DNA from: Eledone cirrhosa
Lineage: Eukaryota > Mollusca > Cephalopoda > Octopoda > Eledonidae
DNA: 64,000 nt
Direction: 5' to 3'
Assembly: GCA_964016885.1 (NCBI GenBank)
Contig: OZ024744.1
Span: 110,816,536-110,880,535, forward strand
This document shows, in pieces, positions 40,607-55,156 of this stretch; within the stretch, counting starts at the first letter, position 1, and each line of letters opens with the position of its first letter. The translations under genes were made by a program, and so were the position numbers. The notes under the pieces are model-generated. The model made no database searches, had not been told where the DNA came from, and saw nothing but the letters and a program-made list of their open reading frames with translations.

Positions 40607-43600
40607 CACAATCCACTATAAATTACCTTGCCCTGAACACAGTAAAACTACACAATCCACTATAACTTAACTGGCCCTGAACACAGTAAAACTACACAAT
40701 CCACCATACCTTACCTTGCCCTGAACACAGTAAAATTACACAATCCACTATAACTTAACTGGCCCTGAACACAGTAAACTACAGAATCCACTATAACTAA
40801 CCTTGCCCAGAACAAATTAAAACTACGTAATCCATTATACCTTACCTTGCCCTGAACACAGTAAAACTAAACAATCCACTATAGCTTACATTGCTCTGAA
40901 CACAGTAAAACTACACAATCCACTATAGCCTACCTTGCCCTGAACACAGTAAAACTACGTAATCCACTATAACTTACCTTGCCCTGAACACAGTAAAACT
41001 ACAGAATCCACTATAACTTACCTTGCCCAGAACAAAGTAAAACTACGTAATCCACTATAACTTACCTTGCCCTGAACACAGTAAAACTACACAATCCACT
41101 ATAGCTTACCTTGCCCTGAAAACACTGAAACTACACAATCCACTATAACTTACCTTGCCCTGATCACAGGAAATCTACAGAATCACTATAACTTTTTTTG
41201 CCCTGAACACAGTAAAACTACACAAACCACTATAAATTACCTTGCTCTAAACACAGTAAAGCTAGACAATCCACTATAACTTTCCTTGCCCTGAACACAG
41301 TAAAACTACACAATCCACTATAACTTAACTGGCCCTGAACACAGTAAAACTACACAATCCACTATAACTTAACTGGCCCTGAACCCACTAAACTACAGAA
41401 TCCACTATAACTTACCTTGTTCTGAACACAGGAAAACTACACATTCCTCTATAACTTAACTGGCCCTGAACACAGTAAAACTACACAATCCACTATAACT
41501 TACCTTGCCCTGAACACAGTAAAACTACAAAATTCACTATAACTTGCATTGCCCTGAACACAGTAAAACTACACAAACGACTATAAATTACCTTGCCCTG
41601 AACACAGTAAAACTACACAATCCACTATAGTTTACCTTGCCCTGAACACAGAAAAACTACTTAATTCACTATAACTTACCTTGCCCTGAACACAGTAAAA
41701 CTACACAATCCAATATACCTTACCTTGCCCTGAACATAGTAAAACTACACAATCCACTATACCTTACCTTGCCCTTAACACAGTAAAACTACACAATCCA
41801 CTATAGCTTACATTGCTCTGAACACAGTAAAACTACACCTTCCACTATAGCTTAGCTTGCCCTGAAAACAGTAGAACTACACAATCCACTATAAGTTACC
41901 TTGCCCTGAACACAGTAAAACTACACGATCCACTATAACTTACCTTGCACTGAACACAGTAAAACTACACAATCCACTATAAATTATCTTGCTCTGAACA
42001 CAGTAAAACTACACAATTCAATATAACTTACCTTGCACTGAACACAGTAAAACTACTTAATTCACTATAACTTACCTTGCCCTGAACACAGTAAAACTAC
42101 ACAATCCACTATAACTTACCTTGCCCTGAACACTGTAAAACTACACAATCCAATATAACTTACCTTGCCCTGAACACAGTAAAACTACACAAACTACTAT
42201 AAATTATCTTGCCCTGAACACAGTAAAACTAAACAATCCACTATACCTTACCTTGCCCTGAACACAGTAAAACTACTTAATTCACTATAACTTACCTTGC
42301 CCTGAACACAGTAAAACTACACAATCCACTATACCTAACATTGCCCTGAACACAGTAAAACTACACAATCCACTATAACTTACCTTGCTCTGAACACAGT
42401 AAAACTACACCATCCACTATACCTTACCTTGCCCTGAACACAGTAAAACTACACAATCCACTATAACTTAACTGGCACTGAACACAGTAAACTACAGAAT
42501 CCACTATAACTTACCTTGCCTAGAACAAATTAAAACTACGTAATCCACTATACCGTACCTTGCCCTGAACACAGTAAAACTACACAATCCACTATAACTT
42601 ACTTTGCCCTGAACACAGTAAAACTACACAAACAACTATAAATTACCTTGCTCTAAACACAGTAAAACTACACAATCCACTATAACTTAACTTGCCCTGA
42701 ACACATTAAAACTACACAATCCACTATAACATACCTTGCCCTGAACCCAGTAAAACTACACAATCCACTATAAATTACCTTACCCTGAACACAGTAAAAC
42801 TACACAATCCACTATAACTTACCTTGCCCTGAACACAGTAAAACTACACAATACACTATACCTAACCTTGCCCTGAACACATTAATACTACACAATCCAC
42901 TATAACTTACCTTGTTCTGAACACAGTAAAACTACACAATCCACCATACCTTACCTTGCCCTGAACACAGTAAAACTACACAATCCACTATAACTTAACT
43001 GGCCCTGAACACAGTAAACTACAGAATCCACTATAACTTACCTTGCCCAGAACAAATTAAAACTACGTAATCCAATATACCTTACCTTGCCCTGAACACA
43101 GTAAAATTACATAATCCACTATAACTTACCTTGCTCTGAACACAGTAAAACTACACAAACCACTATAAATTACCTTGCCCTGAACACAGTAAAACTAAAC
43201 AATCCACTATAGCTTACATTGCTCTGAACACAGTAAAACTACACAATCCACTATAGCTTACCTTGCCCTGAACACAGTAAAACTACACGATCCACTATAA
43301 CTTACCTTGCACTGAACACAATAAAACTAAACAATCCACTATAGCTTACATTGCTCTGAACACAGTAAAACTACACAATCCACTATAGCTAACCTTGCCC
43401 TGAACACAGTAAAACTACACAATCCACTATAACTCACCTTCCCCTGAACACAGTAAAATTACATAATCCACTATAACTTACCTTGCTCTGAACACAGTAA
43501 AACTACACAAACCACTATAAATTACCTTGCCCTGAACACAGTAAAACTACACAATCCACTATAGTTTACCTTGCCCTGAACACAGTAAAACTACTTAATT

Positions 43601-44614
43601 CACTATAACTTACCTTGCCCTGAACACAGTAAAACTACACAATCCAATATACCTTACCTTGCCCTGAACACAGTAAAACTACACAATCCACTATACCTTA
43701 CCTTGCCCTTAACACAGTAAAACTACACAATCCACTATAGCTTACGTTGCTCTGAACACAGTAAAACTACACCATCCACTATAGCTTAGCTTGCCCTGAA
43801 AACAGTAGAACTACACAATCCACTATCAGTTACCTTGCCCTGAACACAGTAAAACTACACGATCCACTATAACTTACCTTGCACTGAACACAGTAAAACT
43901 ACACAATCCACTATAAATTACCTTGCCCTGAACACAGTAAAACTACACAATCCACTATAACTTAACTGGCCCTGAACACAGTAAACTACAGAATCCACTA
44001 TAACTTACCTTGCCCAGAAAAAAGTAAGACTACGTAATCCACTATACCTTACCTTGCCCTGAAGACAGTAAAGCTACACAATCCACTATAACTTACCTTG
44101 CTCTGAACACAGTAAAACTACACAATCCACTATAGCTTACATTGTTCTGAACACAGTAAAACTACACGATCTACTATAGCTTACCTTGCCCTGAACACAG
44201 TAAACTACAGAATCCACTATAACTTACCTTGCCCAGAACAAAGTAAAACTACGTAATCCACTATACCTTACCTTGCCCTGATGACAGTAAAGCTACACAA
44301 TCCACTATAACTTACCTTGCCCCGATCACAGTAAATCTACACAATCCACTATAACTTAACGGGCCCTGAACACAGTAAAACCATACAATCCACTATAACT
44401 TAACTGGCCCTGAACACACTAAACTACAGAATCCAATATAACTTACCTTGCTCTGAACACAGGAAAACTACACAATCCACTATAAATTACCTAGCTCTGA
44501 ACACAGTAAAACTACACAATCAACTATAACTTACCTTGCTCTGAACACAGTAAAACTACATAATCCACTATAACTTACCTTGCCCTGAACACAGTAAAAC
44601 TACACAATCCACTA
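40607..44614 (+). repeat. HOR-C copy 0 (partial, left-truncated)
   Basis: The segment matches the right half of HOR-C copy 1 at about 10.6 kb. GAACCCACTAAAC is at 41,381 and 52,005 (10,624), CACCTTCCCCTGAAC at about 43,437 and 54,061 (10,624), TCCATTATACC at 40,831 and 51,411 (10,580) and the CTATAAGTTAACTGG unit at about 44,615 and 55,151 (10,536). It contains the TACTTAATTCAC, ACACCTTCCAC, AAAAAGTAAGACTACG and CCCGATCACAG units typical of this family. Compared with it, the 54-kb copy has lost two monomers (AGTTTACC and CTTAATTCAC types), which explains the 88-bp fall in lag at the right end. Confidence 0.8.
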
Positions 44615-44930
44615 TAAGTTAACTGGCCCTGAACACAGTAAAACTACACGATCCACTATAGCGTACCTTGCCCTGAAAACAGTAAAACTACACGATCCAC
44701 TATAACTTACCTTGCCCTGAAAACAGTAAAACTACACGATCCACTATAACTTACCTTGCCCCGATCACAGTAAATCTACACAATCCACTATAACTTAACG
44801 GGCCCTGAACACAGTAAAACCATACAATCCACTATAACTTAACTGGCCCTGAACACACTAAACTACAGAATCCAATATAACTTACCTTGCTCTGAACACA
44901 GGAAAACTACACAATCCACTATAAATTACC
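44615..44930 (+). repeat. Chimeric junction with a 439-bp local repeat
   Basis: After the AAGTTAACTGG unit the order changes to ACACGATCCACTATAGCGTACC (44,661 for GCGTACC) and two GAAAACAG units with ACACGATCC. It then re-enters the CCCGATCACAG, AACGGGCCC, AAACCATACAATCC series that already stands at 44,321; the second CCCGATCAC is at 44,760, 439 bp on. GCGTACC has only one other occurrence that I found, at 63,323, in the same surroundings. The stretch therefore looks like a join between the end of one HOR-C copy and a different block that is used again after copy 2. Confidence 0.7.
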
Positions 44931-46240
44931 TAGCTCTGATCACAGTAAAATTACACAATCACTATAACTTTTTTTGCCCTGAACACAGTAAAACTACACA
45001 AACCACTATAACTTACGTTGCTCTGAACACAGTAAAACTACACAATCCACTATAACTTACCTTGCCCTGAACACAGTAAAACTACACAAACCAGTATAAA
45101 TTACCTTGCCCTGAACACAGTAAAACTACACAATCCACTATAACTTACCTTGCCCTGAACACAGTAAAACTACACAATCCACTATAAATTACCTTGCTCT
45201 AAACACAGTAAAGCTAGACAATCCACTATAACTGAACTGGCCCTGAACACAGTAAAACTACACAATCCACTATAAATTACCTTGCCCTGAACACAGTAAA
45301 ACTACACAATCCACTATAACTTGCCTTACCCTGAACACAGTAAAACTACTTAATTCACTATAACTTACCTTGCCCTGAACACAGTAAAACTACACAATGC
45401 ACTATACCTAACCTTGCCCTGAACACAGTAAAACTACACAATCCACTATAACTTAACTGGCCCTGAACACAGTAAACTACAGAATCCACTATAACTTACC
45501 TTGCCCAGAACAAATTAAAACTATGTAATCCACTATACCTTACCTTGCCCTGAACACAGTAAAACTACACAATCCACTATAGCTTACATTGCTCTGAACA
45601 CAGTAAAACTACACAATCCACTATAGCTTACCTTGCCCTGAACACAGTAAAACTACACAATCCACTATAACTTACGTTGCCCTGAACACAGTAAACTACA
45701 GAATCCACTATAACTTACCTTGCCCAGAACAAAGTAAAACTACGTAATCCACTTTAACTTACCTTGCCCTGAAAACAGGAAAACTACACAATCCACTATA
45801 AATTACCTTGCCCTGATCACACTAAATCTACACAATCACTATAACTTTTTTTGCCCTGAACACAGTAAAACTACACAAACCACTATAAATTACCTTGCTC
45901 TAAACACAGTAAAGCTAGACAATCCACTATAACTTACCTTGCCCTGAACACTGTAAAACTACACAATCCACTATAACTTAACTGGCCCTGAACACAGTAA
46001 AACTACACAATCCACTATAACTTAACTGGCCCTGAACACACTAAACTACACAATCCATTATAACTCACCTTGCTCTGAACACAGGAAAACTACACAATCC
46101 ACTATAACTTAACTGGGCCTGAACACACTAAAACAACACAATCCACTATAAGTTACCTTGCTCTGAAAACAGTAAAACTACACAATCCACTATAACTTAC
46201 CTTGCTCTAAACACAGTAAAACTACACAATCCACTATAAA
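44931..46240 (+). repeat. Local tandem duplication, unit 1 (about 1.3 kb)
   Basis: The unit starts at a CTGATCACAG/poly-T monomer (ACTATAAC followed by T7 at about 44,961). It contains the rare ACACAATGCACTATACC (45,391), AAACTATGTAATCC (45,521) and ACACAATCCATTATAAC (46,050) forms, each found again in unit 2 exactly 1,491 bp downstream (46,882, 47,012 and 47,541). At the left end the lag is smaller (poly-T 44,961 to 46,276, or 1,315 bp), because unit 2 has gained four monomers in two steps. Confidence 0.8.
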
Positions 46241-47514
46241 TTACCTTGCCCTGATCACAGTAAAACTACACAATCACTATAACTTTTTTTGCCCTGAACA
46301 CAGTAAAACTACACAAACCACTATAACTTACCTTGCTCTGAACACAGTAAAACTACACAATCCACTATAACTTACCTTGCCCTGAACACAGTAAAACTAC
46401 ACAAACCACTATAAATTACCTTGCCCTGAACACAGTAAAACTACACAATCCACTATAACTTACCTTGCCCTGAACACAGTAAAACTACACAAACCACTAT
46501 AAATTACCTTGCCCTGAACACAGTAAAACTACACAATCCACTATAACTTACCTTGCCCTGAACACAGTAAAACTACACAATCCACTATAAATTACCTTGC
46601 TCTAAACACAGTAAAGCTAGACAATCCACTATAACTGAACTGGCCCTGAACACAGTAAAACTACACAATCCACTATAACTTAACTGGCCCTGAACACAGT
46701 AAAACTACACAATCCACTATAACTGAACTGGCCCTGAACACAGTAAAACTACACAATCCACTATAAATTACCTTGCCCTGAACACAGTAAAACTACACAA
46801 TCCACTATAACTTGCCTTACCCTGAACACAGTAAAACTACTTAATTCACTATAACTTACCTTGCCCTGAACACAGTAAAACTACACAATGCACTATACCT
46901 AACCTTGCCCTGAACACAGTAAAACTACACAATCCACTATAACTTAACTGGCCCTGAACACAGTAAACTACAGAATCCACTATAACTTACCTTGCCCAGA
47001 ACAAATTAAAACTATGTAATCCACTATACCTTACCTTGCCCTGAACACAGTAAAACTACACAATCCACTATAGCTTACATTGCTCTGAACACAGTAAAAC
47101 TACACAATCCACTATAGCTTACCTTGCCCTGAACACAGTAAAACTACACAATCCACTATAACTTACGTTTCCCTGAACACAGTAAACTACAGAATCCACT
47201 ATAACTTACCTTGCCCAGAACAAAGTAAAACTACGTAATCCACTATAACTTACCTTGCCCTGAAAACAGTAAAACTACACAATCCACTATAAATTACCTT
47301 GCCCTGATCACACTAAATCTACACAATCACTATAACTTTTTTTGCCCTGAACACAGTAAAACTACACAAACCACTATAAATTACCTTGCTCTAAACACAG
47401 TAAAGCTAGACAATCCACTATAACTTACCTTGCCCTGAACACTGTAAAACTACACAATCCACTATAACTTAACTGGCCCTGAACACAGTAAAACTACACA
47501 ATCCACTATAACTT
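46241..47514 (+). repeat. Local tandem duplication, unit 2
   Basis: This repeats unit 1 with two added pairs of monomers: an additional ACAAACCAC/AAATTACC pair near 46,460-46,550 and an additional CTTAACTGG/CTGAACTGG pair near 46,660-46,740. Beyond them the lag is a constant 1,491 bp. Unit 1 keeps CTTACGTTGCCCTG near 45,672 where unit 2 has CTTACGTTTCCCTG near 47,161, one of few point differences seen. The right end continues without a break into HOR-C copy 1. Confidence 0.75.
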
Positions 47515-50500
47515 AACTGGCCCTGAACACACTAAACTACACAATCCATTATAACTTACCTTGCTCTGAACACAGGAAAACTACACAATCCACTATAACT
47601 TAACTGGGCCTGAACACACTAAAACAACACAATCCACTATAAGTTACCTTGCTCTGAAAACAGTAAAACTACACAATCCACTATAACTTAACTGGCCCTG
47701 AACACAGTAAAACTACACAATTCACTATAAGCTACCTTGCACTGAACACAGTAAAACTACTTAATTCACTATAACTTACCTTGCCCTGAACACAGTAAAA
47801 CTACACAATCCACTACACCTTACCTTGCCCTGAACACAGTAAAACTACACAATCCACTATAACTTACCTTGCTCTGAACACAGTGAAACTACACAATCCA
47901 CTATAACTTACCTTGCCCTGAACACAGTAAAACTACACAATCCACTTTAACTTACCTTGCCCTGAACACTGTAAAACTACACAATCCACTATAACTTACA
48001 TTGCCCTGAACACAGTAAAACTACACAATCCACTATACCTAACCTTGCCCTGAACACAGTAAAACTACACAATCCACTATAACTTACCTTGCTCTGAACA
48101 CAGTAAAACTACACAATCCACTATACCTTACCTTGCCCTGAACACAGTAAAACTACACGATCCACTATAACTTAACTGGCCCTGAACACAGTAAACTACA
48201 GAATCCACTATAACTTACCTTGCCCAGAACAAAGTAAAACTACGTAATCCACTATACCGTACCTTGCCCTGAACACAGTAAAACTACACAATCCACTATA
48301 ACTTACTTTGCCCTGAACACAGTAAAACTACACAGACAACTATAAATTACCTTGCTCTTAACACAGTAAAACTACACAATCCACTATAACTTACCTTGCC
48401 CTGAACACATTAAAACTACACAATCCACTATAACATACCTTGCCCTGAACACAGTAAAACTACACAATCCACTATAAATTACCTTACCCTGAACACAGTA
48501 AAACTACACAATCCACTATAACTTACCTTGCCCTGAACACAGTAAAACTACACAATACACTATACCTAATCTTGCCCTGAACACATTAATACTACACAAT
48601 CCACTATAACTTACCTTGCTCTGAACACAGTAAAACTACACAATCCACCATACCTTACGTTGCCCTGAACACAGTAAAACTACACAATCCACTATAACTT
48701 AACTGGCCCTGAACACAGTAAACTACAGAATCCACTATAACTTACCTTGCCCAGAACAAATTAAAACTACGTAATCCATTATACCTTACCTTGCCCTGAA
48801 CACAATAAAACTAAACAATCCACTATAGCTTACATTGCTCTGAACACAGTAAAACTACACAATCCACTATAGCTTACCTTGCCCTGAACACAGTAAAACT
48901 ACGTAATCCACTATAACTTACCTTGCCCTGAACACAGTAAAACTACACAATCCACTATAACCTACCATTGCCCTGAACACAGTAAACTACAGAATCCTCT
49001 ATAACTTACCTTGCCCAGAACAAAGTAAAACTACGTAATCCACTATAACTTACCTTGCCCTGAACACAGTAAAACTAGACAATCCACTATAGCTTACCTT
49101 GCCCTGAAAACAGTAAAACTACACAATCCACTATAACTTACCTTGCCCTGATCACAGTAAAACTACACAATCACTATAACTTTTTTTGCCCTGAACACAG
49201 TAAAACTACACAAACCACTATAAATTACCTTGCTCTAAACACAGTAAAGCTAGACAATCCACTATAACTTACCTTGCCCTGAACACAGTAAAACTACACA
49301 ATCCACTATAACTTAACTGGCCCTGAACACAGTAAAACTACACAATCCACTATAACTTAACTGGCCCTGAACCCACTAAACTACAGAATCCACTATAACT
49401 TACCTTGTTCTGAACACAGGAAAACTACACAATCCACTATAACTTAACTGGTCCTGAACACAGTAAAACTACACAATCCACTATAACTTACCTTGCCCTG
49501 AACACAGTAAAACTACAAAATCCACTATAACTTGCATTGCCCTGAACACAGTAAAACTACACAAACCACTATAACTTAACTGGGCCTGAACACACTAAAA
49601 CAACACAATCCACTATAAGTTACCTTGCTCTGAAAACAGTAAAACTACACAATCCACTATAACTTAACTGGCCCTGAACACAGTAAAACTACACAATTCA
49701 CTATAAGCTACCTTGCACTGAACACAGTAAAACTACTTAATTCACTATAACTTACCTTGCCCTGAACACAGTAAAACTACACAATCCACTACACCTTACC
49801 TTGCCCTGAACACAGTAAAACTACACAATCCACTATAACTTACCTTGCTCTGAACACAGTGAAACTACACAATCCACTATAACTTACCTTGCCCTGAACA
49901 CAGTAAAACTACACAATCCACTTTAACTTACCTTGCCCTGAACACTGTAAAACTACACAATCCACTATAACTTACATTGCCCTGAACACAGTAAAACTAC
50001 ACAATCCACTATAGTTTACCTTGCCCTGAACACAGTAAAACTACTTAATTCACTATAACTTACCTTGCCCAGAACACAGTAAAACTACACAATCCAATAT
50101 ACCTTACCTTGCCCTGAACACAGTAAAACTACACAATCCACTATACCTTACCTTGCCCTTAACACAGTAAAACTACACAATCCACTATAGCTTACATTGC
50201 TCTGAACACAGTAAAACTACACCTTCCACTATAGCTTAGCTTGCCCTGAAAACAGTAGAACTACACAATCCACTATAAGTTACCTTGCCCTGAACACAGT
50301 AAAACTACACGATCCACTATAACTTAACTGGCCCTGAACACAGTAAAACTACACAATTCACTATAAGCTACCTTGCACTGAACACAGTAAAATTACTTAA
50401 TTCACTATAACTTACCTTGCCCTGAACTCAGTAAAACTACACAATCCACTACACTTTACCTTGCCCTGAACACAGTAAAACTACACAATCCACTATAACT

Positions 50501-53500
50501 TACCTTGCTCTGAACACAGTGAAACTACACAATGCACTATAACTTACCTTGCCCTGAACACAGTAAAACTACACAATCCACTTTAACTTACCTTGCCCTG
50601 AACACTGTAAAACTACACAATCCACTATAACTTACATTGCCCTGAACACAGTAAAACTACACAATCCACTATACCTAACCTTGCCCTGAACACAGTAAAA
50701 CTACACAATCCACTATAACTTACCTTGCTCTGAACACAGTAAAACTACACAATCCACTATACCTTACCTTGCCCTGAACACAGTAAAACTACACAATCCA
50801 GTATAACTTAACTGGCCCTGAACACAGTAAACTACAGAATCCACTATAAATTACCTTGCCCAGAACAAAGTAAAACTACGTAATCCACTATACCGTACCT
50901 TGCCCTGAACACAGTAAAACTACACAATCCACTATAACTTACTTTGCCCTGAACACAGTAAAACTACACAAACAACTATAAATTACCTTGCTCTTAACAC
51001 AGTAAAACTACACAATCCACTATAACTTACCTTGCCCTGAACACATTAAAACTACACAATCCACTATAACATACCTTGCCCTGAACCCAGTAAAACTACA
51101 CAATCCACTATAAATTACCTTACCCTGAACACAGTAAAACTACACAATCCACTATAACTTACCTTGCCCTGAACACAGTAAAACTACACAATACACTATA
51201 CCTAATCTTGCCCTGAACACATTAATACTACACAATCCACTATAACTTACCTTGCTCTGAACACAGTAAAACTACACAATCCACCATACCTTACCTTGCC
51301 CTGAACACAGTAAAACTACACAATCCACTATAACTTAACTGGCCCTGAACACAGTAAACTACAGAATCCACTATAACTTACCTTGCCCAGAACAAATTAA
51401 AACTACGTAATCCATTATACCTTACCTTGCCCTGAACACAATAAAACTAAAGAATCCACTATAGCTTACATTGCTCTGAACACAGTAAAACTACACAATC
51501 CACTATAGCTTACCTTGCCCTGAACACAGTAAAACTACGTAATCCACTATAACTTACCTTGCCCTGAACACAGTAAAACTACACAATCCACTATAACCTA
51601 CCATTGCCCTGAACACAGTAAACTACAGAATCCTCTATAACTTACCTTGCCCAGAACAAAGTCAAACTACGTAATCCACTATATGTTACCTTGCCCTGAA
51701 CACAGTAAAACTACACAATCCACTATAGCTTACCTTGCCCTGAAAACAGTAAAACTACACAATCCACTATAACCTACCTTGCCCTGATCACAGTAAAACT
51801 ACACAATCACTATAACTTTTTTTGCCCTGAACACAGTAAAACTACACAAACCACTATAAATTACCTTGCTCTAAACACAGTAAAGCTAGACAATCCACTA
51901 TAACTTACCTTGCCCTGATCACAGTAAAACTACACAATCCACTATAACTTAACTGGCCCTGAACACAGTAAAACTACACAATCCACTATAACTTAACTGG
52001 CCCTGAACCCACTAAACTACAGAATCCACTATAACTTACCTTGTTCTGAACACAGGAAAACTACACAATCCACTATAACTTAACTGGTCCTGAACACAGT
52101 AAAACTACACAATCCACTATAACTTACCTTGCCCTGAACACAGTAAAACTACAAAATCCACTATAACTTGCATTGCCCTGAACACAGTAAAACTACACAA
52201 ACCACTATAAATTACCTTGCCCTGAACACAGTAAAACTACACAATCCACTATAGTTTACCTTGCCCTGAACACAGTAAAACTACTTAATTCACTATAACT
52301 TACCTTGCCCTGAACACAGTAAAACTACACAATCCAATATACCTTACCTTGCCCTGAACACAGTAAAACTACACAATCCACTATACCTTACCTTGCCCTT
52401 AACACAGTAAAACTACACAATCCACTATAGCTTACATTGCTCTGAACACAGTAAAACTACACCTTCCACTATAGCTTAGCTTGCCCTGAAAACAGTAGAA
52501 CTACACAATCCACTATAAGTTACCTTGCCCTGAACACAGTAAAACTACACGATCCACTATAACTTACCTTGCACTGAACACAGTAAAACTACACAATCCA
52601 CTATAAATTATCTTGCTCTGAACACAGTAAAACTACACAATTCAATATAACTTACCTTGCACTGAACACAGTAAAACTACTTAATTCACTATAACTTACC
52701 TTGCCCTGAACACAGTAAAACTACACAATCCACTATAACTTACCTTGCCCTGAACACTGTAAAACTACACAATCCACTATAACTTACCTTGCCCTGAACA
52801 CAGTAAAACTACACAAACTACTATAAATTATCTTGCCCTGAACACAGTAAAACTAAACAATCCACTATACCTTACCTTGCCCTGAACACAGTAAAACTAC
52901 TTAATTCACTATAACTTACCTGGCCCTGAACACAGTAAAACTACACAATCCACTATACCTAACATTGCCCTGAACACAGTAAAACTACACAATCCACTAT
53001 AACTTACCTTGCTCTGAACACAGTAAAACTACACCATCCACTATACCTTACCTTGCCCTGAACACAGTAAAACTACACAATCCACTATAACTTAACTGGC
53101 ACTGAACACAGTAAACTACAGAATCCACTATAACTTACCTTGCCTAGAACAAATTAAAACTACGTAATCCACTATACCGTACCTTGCCCTGAACACAGTA
53201 AAACTACACAATCCACTATAACTTACTTTGCCCTGAACACAGTAAAACTACACAAACAACTATAAATTACCTTGCTCTAAACACAGTAAAACTACACAAT
53301 CCACTATAACTTACCTTGCCCTGAACACATTAAAACTACACAATCCACTATAACATACCTTGCCCTGAACCCAGTAAAACTACACAATCCACTATAAATT
53401 ACCTTACCCTGAACACAGTAAAACTACACAATCCACTATAACTTACCTTGCCCTGAACACAGTAAAACTACACAATACACTATACCTAACCTTGCCCTGA

Positions 53501-55156
53501 ACACATTAATACTACACAATCCACTATAACTTACCTTGTTCTGAACACAGTAAAACTACACAATCCACCATACCTTACCTTGCCCTGAACACAGTAAAAC
53601 TACACAATCCACTATAACTTAACTGGCCCTGAACACAGTAAACTACAGAATCCACTATAACTTACCTTGCCCAGAACAAATTAAAGCTACGTAATCCAAT
53701 ATACCTTACCTTGCCCTGAACACAGTAAAATTACATAATCCACTATAACTTGCCTTGCTCTGAACACAGTAAAACTACACAAACCACTATAAATTACCTT
53801 GCCCTGAACACAGTAAAACTAAACAATCCACTATAGCTTACATTGCTCTGAACACAGTAAAACTACACAATCCACTATAGCTTACCTTGCCCTGAACACA
53901 GTAAAACTACACGATCCACTATAACTTACCTTGCACTGAACACAATAAAACTAAACAATCCACTATAGCTTACATTGCTCTGAACACAGTAAAACTACAC
54001 AATCCACTATAGCTTACCTTGCCCTGAACACAGTAAAACTACACAATCCACTATAACTCACCTTCCCCTGAACACAGTAAAATTACATAATCCACTATAA
54101 CTTACCTTGCTCTGAACACAGTAAAACTACACAAACCACTATAAATTACCTTGCCCTGAACACAGTAAAACTACACAATCCAATATACCTTACCTTGCCC
54201 TGAACACAGTAAAACTACACAATCCACTATACCTTACCTTGCCCTTAACACAGTAAAACTACACAATCCACTATAGCTTACGTTGCTCTGAACACAGTAA
54301 AACTACACCATCCACTATAGCTTAGCTTGCCCTGAAAACAGTAGAACTACACAATCCACTATCAATTACCTTGCCCTGAACACAGTAAAACTACACGATC
54401 CACTATAACTTACCTTGCACTGAACACAGTAAAACTACACAATCCACTATAAATTACCTTGCCCTGAACACAGTAAAACTACACAATCCACTATAACTTA
54501 ACTGGCCCTGAACACAGTAAACTACAGAATCCACTATAACTTACCTTGCCCAGAAAAAAGTAAGACTACGTAATCCACTATACCTTACCTTGCCCTGAAG
54601 ACAGTAAAGCTACACAATCCACTATAACTTACCTTGCTCTGAACACAGTAAAACTACACAATCCACTATAGCTTACATTGTTCTGAACACAGTAAAACTA
54701 CACGATCTACTATAGCTTACCTTGCCCTGAACACAGTAAACTACAGAATCCACTATAACTTACCTTGCCCAGAACAAAGTAAAACTACGTAATCCACTAT
54801 ACCTTACCTTGCCCTGATGACAGTAAAGCTACACAATCCACTATAACTTACCTTGCCCCGGTCACAGTAAATCTACACAATCCACTATAACTTAACGGGC
54901 CCTGAACACAGTAAAACCATACAATCCACTATAACTTAACTGGCCCTGAACACACTAAACTACAGAATCCAATATAACTTACCTTGCTCTGAACACAGGA
55001 AAACTACACAATCCACTATAAATTACCTAACTCTGAACACAGTAAAACTACACAATCCACTATAACTTACCTTGCTCTGAACACAGTAAAACTACATAAT
55101 CCACTATAACTTACCTTGCCCTGAACACAGTAAAACTACACAATCCACTATAAGTT
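47515..55156 (+). repeat. HOR-C copy 1 (7,642 bp)
   Basis: The copy is bounded by ACACTAAACTACACAATCCATT at about 47,525 and its repeat at about 55,167 (lag 7,642 bp at ACAATCCATT, 47,541 to 55,183). Inside, lag to copy 2 is 7,554 bp at GAACCCACTAAAC (49,369 and 56,923; 52,005 and 59,559), CCTGAACTCAG (50,421 and 57,975), ACTATATGTTACC (51,681 and 59,235), TCCATTATACC (48,775 and 56,329), AGTGAAACTAC (49,857 and 57,411; 50,517 and 58,071) and CACCTTCCCC (54,061 and 61,615). It has an internal repeat with a 2,636-bp lag (49,369 to 52,005; 48,775 to 51,411). Confidence 0.85.
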
